Assembly (NCBI RefSeq): GCF_024347055.1 | Contig: NZ_AP024895.1 | Coordinates: 3,162,001-3,226,000, forward strand | Direction: 5' to 3' | Length of the DNA: 64,000 nucleotides | Source: Vibrio porteresiae DSM 19223 | Lineage (GTDB): Bacteria > Pseudomonadota > Gammaproteobacteria > Enterobacterales > Vibrionaceae | In this document: positions 39,048 to 47,345 of the stretch, in pieces | How positions within the stretch are numbered: the first letter of the stretch is position 1 | How the letters are laid out: every line of letters begins with the position of its first letter | Program-made: the position numbers and the translations under genes | The notes under the pieces: generated by a model | The model's input: the letters and a program-made list of their open reading frames with translations, nothing else | What the model was told of the DNA's origin: nothing | The model's database searches: none

Positions 39048-39718
39048 AACTGCTCAAGATCATCTTCTTATGTGCGTTATGTATCCTGATCTATTCAGAA
39101 TCTGATAGTGATATTTGGATTCATATTGCAGATAAAAACTGGATTGCAAATTACGTTGCCAACGATGGTGTTCGTGGGTTAAGCATTCTATTGGTATTTG
39201 GTGCCGTATTTACCGCATGTGGTGGGCCCAGACAACTGATCGCATTCACATTTGGCTTCACGTTTGGTGGAGTGCTAGGCACTCTACTCTGTCTACTTAG
39301 TGCGATCACTGGTGCTATCTGCACCTATGCGCTAGCTGCTTGGATTTTTCGAGAAAGCTTAACGCGCAAATTGGGTAAGCGTTACCGTAAATTCAAAGGT
39401 TTTGTGGATACTCAACCCTTTTCCAAAGTGTTGCTACTACGTATTTTTCCTCTTGGTAGCAACCTCATCACCAACCTATTATCAGGAATCACAGGAGTTC
39501 CTGTGCTTTCTTTTATTGGTGCCTCCTTGCTTGGTTATCTGCCTCAAACCATCATTTTTGCTCTTGCAGGTTCAGGAGTAGGTTCTGCAAGTCAATGGCA
39601 GTTAATTGTCAGCATCATTCTAGGTATAGTGAGTTTGGTTCTTACCCATTACTTATATCAACGATATAAGCAATCTCTTCATTCAGAAGAACAGCTAGGG
39701 GAACATTCGAATGTTTAA
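39044..39718 (+). CDS. TVP38/TMEM64 (VTT-domain, DedA-like) membrane protein
   Basis: Integral membrane protein (224 aa) with about six hydrophobic segments. The VTT domain is recognisable by GGPRQLIAFTFGFTFGG (near 60-76), LLLRIFPLGSNLITNLLSGITGVP (near 130, in parts), then GASLLGYLPQTIIFALAGSG. DedA/VTT proteins include lipid scramblases and undecaprenyl-phosphate recycling transporters. The placement between two polyprenyl-sugar glycosyltransferases suggests lipid-carrier flipping, which is inference. It overlaps both neighbours. Confidence 0.82.
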   Translation: MKLLKIIFLCALCILIYSESDSDIWIHIADKNWIANYVANDGVRGLSILLVFGAVFTACGGPRQLIAFTFGFTFGGVLGTLLCLLSAITGAICTYALAAWIFRESLTRKLGKRYRKFKGFVDTQPFSKVLLLRIFPLGSNLITNLLSGITGVPVLSFIGASLLGYLPQTIIFALAGSGVGSASQWQLIVSIILGIVSLVLTHYLYQRYKQSLHSEEQLGEHSNV

Positions 39719-41432
39719 GTCTCTCTCCGACCGCTTTTATAGTGACGATTACTATAAGGTACTCTCTTTATTACTTTTCTTTGCCTTTATTATTATCGCG
39801 ATGGGGATTGGTTTACGTGGTCCTTGGCCAGCAGACGAACCCCGCTTTGCTGAAGCAGCAAAAGAAATGGTGGTTTCTGGGAATTGGTTTTTCCCATTGC
39901 GTGGTGGAGAACTGTATCCAGATAAACCCCCCATTTTTATGTGGGCGATCGCCATTTTCTATAGCTTAACCAACAGTATTTACTGGTCTTTTTTAATTCC
40001 CAATACCATTGCAGGTCTTGTCACTCTCGTATGTGTTTATGACATATCGGCAAAACTGTGGAGTGTAAAAGTCGCCCGCAACGCATTTTTGCTATTGATG
40101 CTCATCCCGCAGTTTGTGCTACAAGCCAAAACAGCCCAAATTGACGCGATGGTTACCTGCTGGATTACAATTGCGATGTATGGCTTTATTCGCCACTACT
40201 TCATTAAGCAGAGTTGGCTTTGGTATGGACTGAGCTGGGCATTTATGGGATTGGGTATCATCACCAAAGGTGTCGGCTTCTTACCTATCCTCTTCTTAAT
40301 TCCAGCCCTCACCTATCGCATTCGTTCTGGAGAGACATCCGTTAAACGAGCGATTGGCGAGATTGTATTTGGGTTGATTTGCATGCTGCTGGTTTTATCT
40401 GCTTGGTTCTTCCCGATGTTGCATTGGGTTGATGTCAGCGGTAATCCAGATTACATGGCGTATCGAGATAACATCCTATTCAAACAAACAGCAAAGCGCT
40501 ATGCAGATTCTTGGACTCATTTACAGCCTTGGTATCACTTTGTGTTACAAGTTATTCCAGGTTTTTGGTTTCCAGCATCACTTTTCCTATTCAGCCGTAG
40601 CTTCTGGAAAAACTATCACCAAGACCGTGTCATTCGCTCGCTTCTGATTTGGGTTGCTCTCGTCGTGTTTTTCTTTAGCCTAAGTCCTGGTAAACGTGGG
40701 GTCTACATACTACCTGCAGTTCCGATGCTGGTTGTCTGCTTCTCGCATTGGTTGACTCATAAAACTATGGAGCGGTGGATGAGCGTCCTCATCAAATGGG
40801 TGACTTGGGTACTTAACTTAGCCTTGTTTGTGGTTGCCATCCTACTGTTTACCCATAATAAAGGGCTGATTAAAAACCTAGGTGAAGATCCAGATGTGAT
40901 TGGCTTTGCCATTTTCTTTACTGTAACCGCACTGATATGGCTCGCCATCAACATCAAAATGCATCGTTCGCAAATACTATGCAAATTTGGTGTTTTGATG
41001 TCGATAACCTGGATTCTCTATAGCTCCTGGGGATATGTTTTGCTTGATCCGGTAAGAACCCCCGCAAAAGAGGTCATGACCGAAGCGGCTGAAGCCATTG
41101 GCCCTAACGGACACTTAGCCATCGTTGACTATCGTGAACAATTTTTACTTTATTCACCCGTAGAGCTGACCCAATTTAGCTATCTTGCCGATATTGACGA
41201 TCAATACCGCAACGCTTGGCTGTGGATTCAACAAGGGGAAAACCGCTTTGTGATTGGCCGCGATAATGACAATCTCGTTTGCTTCAACGCAGATAAAGCA
41301 AAATTCATTGGTAAAGCGCATCGTAGGGGCTGGTATCTCTTCGATATCAATTCCATTTTGCCAAACTGCGAACCACCAACCAAAGTTAAGCAGTATGTGA
41401 TGCCGTTCGCTAAGCATGCGGTGACTGACTAG
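39711..41432 (+). CDS. ArnT-like GT39-family membrane glycosyltransferase
   Basis: Polytopic GT-C enzyme (573 aa), PMT/ArnT type, using a polyprenyl-phosphate sugar donor on the periplasmic side. The first-loop motif GPWPADEPRFAEAAKEMV (near residue 35) contains the DE pair of the family; YPDKPPIFMWAIA follows. About 11-12 membrane helices and a periplasmic C-terminal domain (about 440-573). It overlaps the VTT gene by 8 bases. The acceptor could be lipid A, glycan or protein; it is not ArnT itself, because arnA/B/D genes are absent here. Confidence 0.83.
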   Translation: MFKSLSDRFYSDDYYKVLSLLLFFAFIIIAMGIGLRGPWPADEPRFAEAAKEMVVSGNWFFPLRGGELYPDKPPIFMWAIAIFYSLTNSIYWSFLIPNTIAGLVTLVCVYDISAKLWSVKVARNAFLLLMLIPQFVLQAKTAQIDAMVTCWITIAMYGFIRHYFIKQSWLWYGLSWAFMGLGIITKGVGFLPILFLIPALTYRIRSGETSVKRAIGEIVFGLICMLLVLSAWFFPMLHWVDVSGNPDYMAYRDNILFKQTAKRYADSWTHLQPWYHFVLQVIPGFWFPASLFLFSRSFWKNYHQDRVIRSLLIWVALVVFFFSLSPGKRGVYILPAVPMLVVCFSHWLTHKTMERWMSVLIKWVTWVLNLALFVVAILLFTHNKGLIKNLGEDPDVIGFAIFFTVTALIWLAINIKMHRSQILCKFGVLMSITWILYSSWGYVLLDPVRTPAKEVMTEAAEAIGPNGHLAIVDYREQFLLYSPVELTQFSYLADIDDQYRNAWLWIQQGENRFVIGRDNDNLVCFNADKAKFIGKAHRRGWYLFDINSILPNCEPPTKVKQYVMPFAKHAVTD

Positions 41433-41453
41433 TTATTACTTCGCAGTGACTAT

Positions 41454-41483
41454 AAAAAAAGCGCCGACCACGGCGCTTTTTTT
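41454..41483 (+). terminator. Bidirectional terminator between the GT39 gene and gldA
   Basis: A7 then GCGCCG-acca-CGGCGC then T7; works for the glycosyltransferase operon and the convergent gldA. Confidence 0.93.
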
Positions 41484-41519
41484 GCGTTAGTAGAAAACTC
41501 ATTTTGTATCTATGGCAAA

Positions 41520-42632
41520 CTAAGCTTTAGCTTTATAACGGTGAGCCATATTATTAGCGGCAACCATTGCGCTATAAACTTCTTCTTCCGTAACGGCTTT
41601 AGGCATGTTGCTCATGGTATCACCTTCTGCACAGGCAATTTGAGCCACTTTACGCCATTCAGATTCAACAAACTTGGTCAGCCCCATATCTTCAAGTGTC
41701 AAAGGTAAACCAACGGTTTTCACAATCCGAATTACTTCATCGATTTCTGCTTTAGGTGCATTTTCTAACACTAGCTGAGTGAGCAAGCCAAATACCACTT
41801 TTTCACCATGCTGAGCTTTATGTAAATCAGGTACAGCTGACATACCATTGTTAACCGCGTGAGCTGCGGCCAAACCACCTGCTTCAGCGCCAACACCACT
41901 TAGGTAAATGGTCGCTTCAATAGTTTGTTCCAAAGCTGGAGTCGTGATTTTATTTTTCAACGCATCCATAGCGGCTTCAACGTTTTCACTGAGTAGTTCA
42001 TAACACAGTCGTGCTAAGCCCAAACCAGTACGAGAAGGTTTTTTCAAAACAAGGTTGACACCATCACATGCATAGCAAGCTCTTGCTTCAAAATAGGTAG
42101 CCAAAGCATCACCCACACCAGCTGCGAAGAAACGTGCAGGTGCACCAGAGATAATGTCTGTATCTGCAATCACTGCATCAGGGTTTTGAGGTAGGAATAG
42201 ATAATGGTCAAATTCACCATTAGATTTATAGATAACCGCTAGAGCGGTACATGGTGCATCAGTTGATGCGATAGTTGGGTAAAGAATAACAGGCAGTTTT
42301 TCTTGATAACCGACAGCTTTAGCACAGTCCAATGTTTTACCACCACCAACGCCAACGATAACATTTGCGTGGGTTTTCACTGCCAATTTTGCATTACGAT
42401 CGATCTCTTCTTGAGTACATTCGTAATTAAATTTTTCAGCCGTTGCGGTCAGGTTGCTGTCTTTTTCAATGGCAGCAATCGCTTCTTCTTTGACTTTGGT
42501 AAGAATGAATTCATCACAGATGATAAACGCATTGTTGCCAAAATCTTTCACATAATCTGGAAGTTGAGCGAGCAAACCAGTACCGATAATAAATTTTTTA
42601 GGTGACGTTACTGTCCGTGGTGTTTTATTCAC
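41520..42632 (-). CDS. gldA: Glycerol dehydrogenase
   Basis: NAD-dependent oxidation of glycerol to dihydroxyacetone (370 aa; E. coli GldA 367), iron-containing alcohol dehydrogenase fold. NAD-binding VGVGGGKTLDCAKAVG is near residue 93; metal ligands are in PARFFAAGVGDALATYFEARA (Asp, near 170), AAHAVNNGM and AQHGEKV (His residues). I chose GTG at 42632: GGAG lies 6 bases upstream and homologues begin there; the longer frame adds 54 unrelated residues. Confidence 0.9.
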   Translation of the reverse strand: MNKTPRTVTSPKKFIIGTGLLAQLPDYVKDFGNNAFIICDEFILTKVKEEAIAAIEKDSNLTATAEKFNYECTQEEIDRNAKLAVKTHANVIVGVGGGKTLDCAKAVGYQEKLPVILYPTIASTDAPCTALAVIYKSNGEFDHYLFLPQNPDAVIADTDIISGAPARFFAAGVGDALATYFEARACYACDGVNLVLKKPSRTGLGLARLCYELLSENVEAAMDALKNKITTPALEQTIEATIYLSGVGAEAGGLAAAHAVNNGMSAVPDLHKAQHGEKVVFGLLTQLVLENAPKAEIDEVIRIVKTVGLPLTLEDMGLTKFVESEWRKVAQIACAEGDTMSNMPKAVTEEEVYSAMVAANNMAHRYKAKA

Positions 42633-42794
42633 AACTTGCTCCTTTGTAATAGTATTAAACCACGCACATATCCTAGCAAAGTGTGCTGTGGATTCTTTGA
42701 CCTCAGGCACGTTAATTACGTTAGGCGAACTAAACTCGGGATTTTTTCCTATCACAGACAAACATTGCTTGCGCCGCAACTCCATTTTGCCCAA

Positions 42795-42822
42795 TAAAAA
42801 AGGAAGCTAGCGCTTCCTTTTA
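42795..42822 (-). terminator. Terminator after lptFG
   Basis: AAGGAAGC-tagc-GCTTCCTT (42800-42819) with a T run on the minus strand. Confidence 0.9.
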
Positions 42823-42855
42823 ATCATCAAATAAGCTGTCTTACTTATTCATTTA

Positions 42856-43926
42856 TTATGCTTTGCGCCCCATAAGGACTAACGCAATCGTTAGAAACAC
42901 AAGACTTGGCGCTATTGCTCCAATAAATGGAGGGAAACCATACACTAAGCTTAGTGGGCCAAAAAACTCGCTCGAAATATAGAAAGTAAAGCCAGCGATC
43001 ACCCCAGACAAAATACGAGCGCCCATGGTCACACTACGCAGTGGACCAAAAATAAACGACAACGCCATTAACATCATGACCGCAATAGAGAAAGGTTGAG
43101 TAATCTTACGCCAAAACGCTAGGTCATATCGCGAAGCATCTTGCTCTGAGGCTTTAAGATAATGTACATAGCTGTACAAACCACTCAGTGACAATTCTTC
43201 AGGTTTTACCGTAACAACCTGCAGTTTGTCTGGCTCTAAAGACGTTTTCCACTGATAGGTTGGCAAATTGGTTTTCTTAATCACTATGTTGTCACGCATA
43301 TCGGTCAAGGTCGCGTTTTTCAATAACCAATGTTTACCTTTGATGTAATCTGCTTCTTTAGCAAACAATACTTCAGTTAACTTTTTATCATCGTTAAAAC
43401 GCCACATATTAATGCCATACAGCTTATCGTCATCGATCTTAGTGATGAAAATAAAGTCACTGGCATCTTTAGCCCAAACTCCTGTTTGTACTGATAAAAT
43501 ATTACCGTTAGAGGTGGCAAATGCGCGCATATCTCGAGCCAATTTCTGCGCTTGTGGTGCACCCCATTCACCTAGCAAGGTGATGATGATCATCAAGGGA
43601 ACAGCGGTTTTCAACACAGACAAACCGATTTGTAACTTCGAATACCCCGCAGCTTGCATCACCACTAGCTCAGAACTCGAAGCCAACATACCCAAACCGA
43701 TCAGAGCGCCCAAAAGTGCCGCCATAGGGAAAAACATTTCGATATCACGAGGCACGCTCAAAATAACGAAATAGAGCGCATGCAACAAATCGTATGATCC
43801 TTTGCCCACTTTACGCAGCTGATCGACGTATTTGATGATTCCAGACAAACCAACAAAGGTCACCAAAACCAAAGTCGACGTGGCAATAATCGTTCGGCCA
43901 ATATACCAATCAAGAATTTTAAACAC
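42856..43926 (-). CDS. lptG: LPS export permease LptG
   Basis: Inner-membrane permease (356 aa) of the LptB2FG ABC transporter, which extracts LPS and drives it to the outer membrane. The N-terminal helix pair (LDWYIGRTIIATSTLVLVTF...) and four further helices flank a periplasmic beta-jellyroll domain (about 120-265). YFVILSVPRDIEMFFPMAALLGALIGLG, in parts, is the typical YjgP/YjgQ signature. It starts 3 bases after lptF. Confidence 0.95.
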   Translation of the reverse strand: MFKILDWYIGRTIIATSTLVLVTFVGLSGIIKYVDQLRKVGKGSYDLLHALYFVILSVPRDIEMFFPMAALLGALIGLGMLASSSELVVMQAAGYSKLQIGLSVLKTAVPLMIIITLLGEWGAPQAQKLARDMRAFATSNGNILSVQTGVWAKDASDFIFITKIDDDKLYGINMWRFNDDKKLTEVLFAKEADYIKGKHWLLKNATLTDMRDNIVIKKTNLPTYQWKTSLEPDKLQVVTVKPEELSLSGLYSYVHYLKASEQDASRYDLAFWRKITQPFSIAVMMLMALSFIFGPLRSVTMGARILSGVIAGFTFYISSEFFGPLSLVYGFPPFIGAIAPSLVFLTIALVLMGRKA

Positions 43927-43929
43927 GAC

Positions 43930-45033
43930 TTACGCCACCTTTCTTTTTTGTCTGAGCTTATCTTTAAATCTTCTCACAGGAAGACTATCTAACGAGTTCA
44001 CAATAATGGCAGCCACTAAAAGACCCGCGTTAATTGGCCACATCCCTAACGCAGCAGGAATCGCTCCATCTTCTAACGCTGACTTAGTCGCACTGATGGC
44101 TAAGAAATACGCCAAATAGATCAAAATCGCCGGCCCCATTTTGGCAAAACGACCTTGTCTTGGGTTCACCGCAGATAATGGGACAACCAACATAGTTAGT
44201 AATGGAATACACACCACTAAGGAAATACGCCACTGCAGCTCTGCCTGCGCTTTCGGATTCGAGTTTTTCATCAATTGCATGGTCGGGATGGCTTCCCAAT
44301 CGCGATCTTCATGTTCAACTTCACGCTGACCAATTAAGCCTTGATATTGCTCGAAGGTGGTAATCATGTAATTCACTTGTGTGGGTACACCTTCATAACG
44401 TGTACCGTCATACATAGTGATCACTTGGCGACCATCGCTTAACTCTTTTACATCTCCTGAATTGGAGAACATAACACTGGGCAGTACCGATTCTCTTGGC
44501 GTTAACTGAGCCACAAAAACATTCGACAGTTTTTTGTTTTCGATGTCATCAATAAATACCACTGAAGATCCATCTGGAGAACGTTGAAACTGACCTTTTT
44601 GCAGCAAGTCGACACTGTTATCAGCAGAAAGCTGCTCCATCAATTGAGCCACTTTGTCTTGGCTCCATGGCGATAACCACCACGAGTTAAAGGCCGCAGC
44701 AGCTGACGTAATTAACGCCAGATACAATGCAGCCCGCACTAAAAATTTGTTGCCAATGCCGGTGGCATTCATCACGGTGATTTCGCTTTCCGCATAAAGT
44801 CGACCAAAGGTAAGCAAAATACCTATATACAAACTCAATGGCAGCATCAAAAGCCCCATTGATGGCATATTCAATCCTACGACAGATAAAATCATTCGTG
44901 CAGGAATTTCGCCATCAGAAGCATCAGCTAAAACCCGGATAAACTTCTGGCTCAGAAACACTAAAAAAAGTACAAAAAAGATGGCAAATTGACTCTTTAG
45001 TGTTTCGCGGATCAAATATCGGACAATAATCAC
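43930..45033 (-). CDS. lptF: LPS export permease LptF
   Basis: Partner permease (367 aa) of LptG, same YjgP/YjgQ family, with six membrane helices and a periplasmic domain (about 125-250). N-terminus MIIVRYLIRETLKSQFAIFF is typical. Divergent from pepA, as in E. coli (pepA/lptFG). The 191-base gap between them holds promoters only. Confidence 0.95.
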   Translation of the reverse strand: MIIVRYLIRETLKSQFAIFFVLFLVFLSQKFIRVLADASDGEIPARMILSVVGLNMPSMGLLMLPLSLYIGILLTFGRLYAESEITVMNATGIGNKFLVRAALYLALITSAAAAFNSWWLSPWSQDKVAQLMEQLSADNSVDLLQKGQFQRSPDGSSVVFIDDIENKKLSNVFVAQLTPRESVLPSVMFSNSGDVKELSDGRQVITMYDGTRYEGVPTQVNYMITTFEQYQGLIGQREVEHEDRDWEAIPTMQLMKNSNPKAQAELQWRISLVVCIPLLTMLVVPLSAVNPRQGRFAKMGPAILIYLAYFLAISATKSALEDGAIPAALGMWPINAGLLVAAIIVNSLDSLPVRRFKDKLRQKRKVA

Positions 45034-45224
45034 GCTGAAATTACCTATACAAAACTTGTTTTTTTGATTGAATCACTATAATTTCTCGTTGAACCTTTTA
45101 TTTTTGAAATTTTCACTATTTGTTAGCACTCAACTTTAAAAGGTAGCTCCCTTTAGGGATTCAACAAGTAAGAGTGCATTATCCAACATTTAGTTCTATT
45201 TGTCTTTAGGATGTAGGAGTACGC

Positions 45225-46733
45225 ATGGAGTTCAGTGTTAAAAGTGGTAGCCCAGAGAAACAACGTAGCGCTTGTATCGTTGTGGGCGTATTCGAACCAC
45301 GCCGCCTTTCTCCAGTGGCAGAACAACTCGATAAGATCAGCGATGGTTATATCAGCTCACTGCTTCGTCGCGGTGATCTAGAAGGTAAACCTGGGCAGAT
45401 GCTACTGCTGCATCAAGTACCGGGAGTTCTGTCTGAACGCGTTTTACTCGTAGGTTGTGGTAAAGAACGCGAACTGGGTGAACGTCAGTACAAAGAAATT
45501 ATTCAAAAAACCATCAGCACATTGAACGAAACAGGTTCAATGGAAGCGGTATGTTTTCTTACAGAATTGCACGTAAAAGGCCGTGATACTTATTGGAAAG
45601 TTCGTCAAGCGGTTGAAGCCACCAAAGATGGCCTTTACACGTTCGATCAATTTAAATCCGTTAAGCCAGAGACTCGCCGTCCATTACGTAAATTGGTATT
45701 CAACGTACCAACACGTCGCGAACTCAGCTTAGGTGAAAAAGCAATCGCTCATGGTCTGGCGATCGCCTCTGGTGTGAAAGCATGTAAAGACTTAGGCAAC
45801 ATGCCACCTAACATTGCTAACCCAGCTTATTTAGCCTCTCAAGCTCGCCGTCTTGCTGATGACTTCGACACTGTCACCACAAAAATCATTGGCGAAGAAG
45901 AGATGGAAAAATTGGGTATGTATTCATACCTCGCTGTTGGTCGTGGTTCGAAAAACGAATCCATGATGTCGGTTATCGAATACAAAGGTAACCCAGATGA
46001 AACGGCTAAACCTATCGTTCTCGTGGGCAAAGGCCTAACCTTTGACTCAGGCGGCATTTCACTCAAACCAGGCGAAGGCATGGATGAGATGAAATACGAT
46101 ATGTGTGGCGCAGCCTCCGTGTTTGGAGCGATGAAAGCACTGGCGCAAATGAATTTGCCAATCAATGTTATTGGTGTGCTTGCTGGTTGTGAAAACATGC
46201 CTGGCAGTAACGCTTACCGTCCAGGTGATATCCTGACTACCATGTCAGGCCAAACAGTTGAAGTGCTTAACACGGATGCTGAAGGTCGTTTGGTTCTTTG
46301 TGATGCACTGACTTACGTAGAACGCTTCGAACCAGAATGTGTTATTGATGTAGCAACCTTGACTGGCGCTTGTGTGATTGCACTTGGTCATCACATCAGC
46401 GGTGTTATGGCAAACCATAACCCACTTGCTCATGAAATTGTTAACGCGTCAGAGCAAGCAAGTGATCGCGCATGGCGACTGCCTCTTGCTGACGAATACC
46501 ATGAGCAGCTTAGAAGCCCATTTGCTGATATGGCAAACATTGGTGGCCGTCCTGGTGGTGCTATTACTGCTGGTTGTTTCTTGTCGAAGTTTGCCAAGAA
46601 ATACAACTGGGCACACATTGACATCGCAGGTACTGCATGGAAATCTGGAGCAGCTAAAGGATCGACGGGTCGCCCTGTCTCTTTACTTGTCCAATTCTTG
46701 CTAAACCGCAGTGGCCTAGAGACTGAAGAGTAA
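45225..46733 (+). CDS. pepA: Cytosol leucyl aminopeptidase PepA (XerB-type DNA-binding protein)
   Basis: M17 metallopeptidase (502 aa), hexameric; in E. coli it is also an architectural protein in Xer recombination and a carAB repressor. Active-site blocks are VGKGLTFDSGGISLKPGEGM (near 266) with the Lys and Asp ligands, and NTDAEGRLVLCDAL (near 346), the M17 signature. Length is that of E. coli PepA (503). Confidence 0.97.
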   Translation: MEFSVKSGSPEKQRSACIVVGVFEPRRLSPVAEQLDKISDGYISSLLRRGDLEGKPGQMLLLHQVPGVLSERVLLVGCGKERELGERQYKEIIQKTISTLNETGSMEAVCFLTELHVKGRDTYWKVRQAVEATKDGLYTFDQFKSVKPETRRPLRKLVFNVPTRRELSLGEKAIAHGLAIASGVKACKDLGNMPPNIANPAYLASQARRLADDFDTVTTKIIGEEEMEKLGMYSYLAVGRGSKNESMMSVIEYKGNPDETAKPIVLVGKGLTFDSGGISLKPGEGMDEMKYDMCGAASVFGAMKALAQMNLPINVIGVLAGCENMPGSNAYRPGDILTTMSGQTVEVLNTDAEGRLVLCDALTYVERFEPECVIDVATLTGACVIALGHHISGVMANHNPLAHEIVNASEQASDRAWRLPLADEYHEQLRSPFADMANIGGRPGGAITAGCFLSKFAKKYNWAHIDIAGTAWKSGAAKGSTGRPVSLLVQFLLNRSGLETEE

Positions 46734-46803
46734 TTTGAATAAAGGGCCGTAAGGCCCTTTTTACTTCGCACCTTATTTTCATTTGCAGTAAAGGTATCGC
46801 GTT

Positions 46804-47253
46804 ATGCCAATGGCCACTTTCTACATTGTGAGCGAGTCATCTCCTCAAGCTGAACCCTCCGGGTTTGAACAATACGTGGTATTTTTGACACAACACTTTG
46901 CTCAGCAAGGTGCCAAGGTTTACTTACAGTGCCAAGACAAGCTCCACGCCGAACACTTTGCTGAGCTGTTTTGGCAGGTCGATGCGCACCAATTTATTGC
47001 GCATAACCTAGTGGGAGAAGGACCTAAATATGGCACTCACATTGAGATAGGAGACCAAGGAATAAAAGCGTCATATCATCGCCAATTAGCAATAAATTTG
47101 GCGGATAATCAGACAACCTTTGCGCAGAACTTCGCTGAAGTGATAGACTTCGTTCCTTGTGAAGAAAATGCGAAGCAACGAGCTCGAGAACGATATAAAC
47201 TCTATCGGCAAGCAGGGTATCAACTGCAGACTATCGAGATTCAATATCCGTAA
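46804..47253 (+). CDS. holC: DNA polymerase III chi subunit
   Basis: HolC (149 aa) links the clamp loader to SSB. Visible features are the N-terminal ATFYIVSE, CQDKLHAEHFAELFWQVDAHQFIAHNL, in parts, and C-terminal ARERYKLYRQAGYQLQ. Located between pepA and valS, exactly as in E. coli. Starts ATG 46804 or 46810 are both possible; AAAGG lies upstream. Confidence 0.95.
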   Translation: MPMATFYIVSESSPQAEPSGFEQYVVFLTQHFAQQGAKVYLQCQDKLHAEHFAELFWQVDAHQFIAHNLVGEGPKYGTHIEIGDQGIKASYHRQLAINLADNQTTFAQNFAEVIDFVPCEENAKQRARERYKLYRQAGYQLQTIEIQYP

Positions 47254-47345
47254 CAGTTCATCCTTATAGTTAAGCTCTCTTTGCCAGAGAACTCACTTAT
47301 GAAGATTGACTGAATTAACCATCAAAGTATCCATTTAAGAGCACT

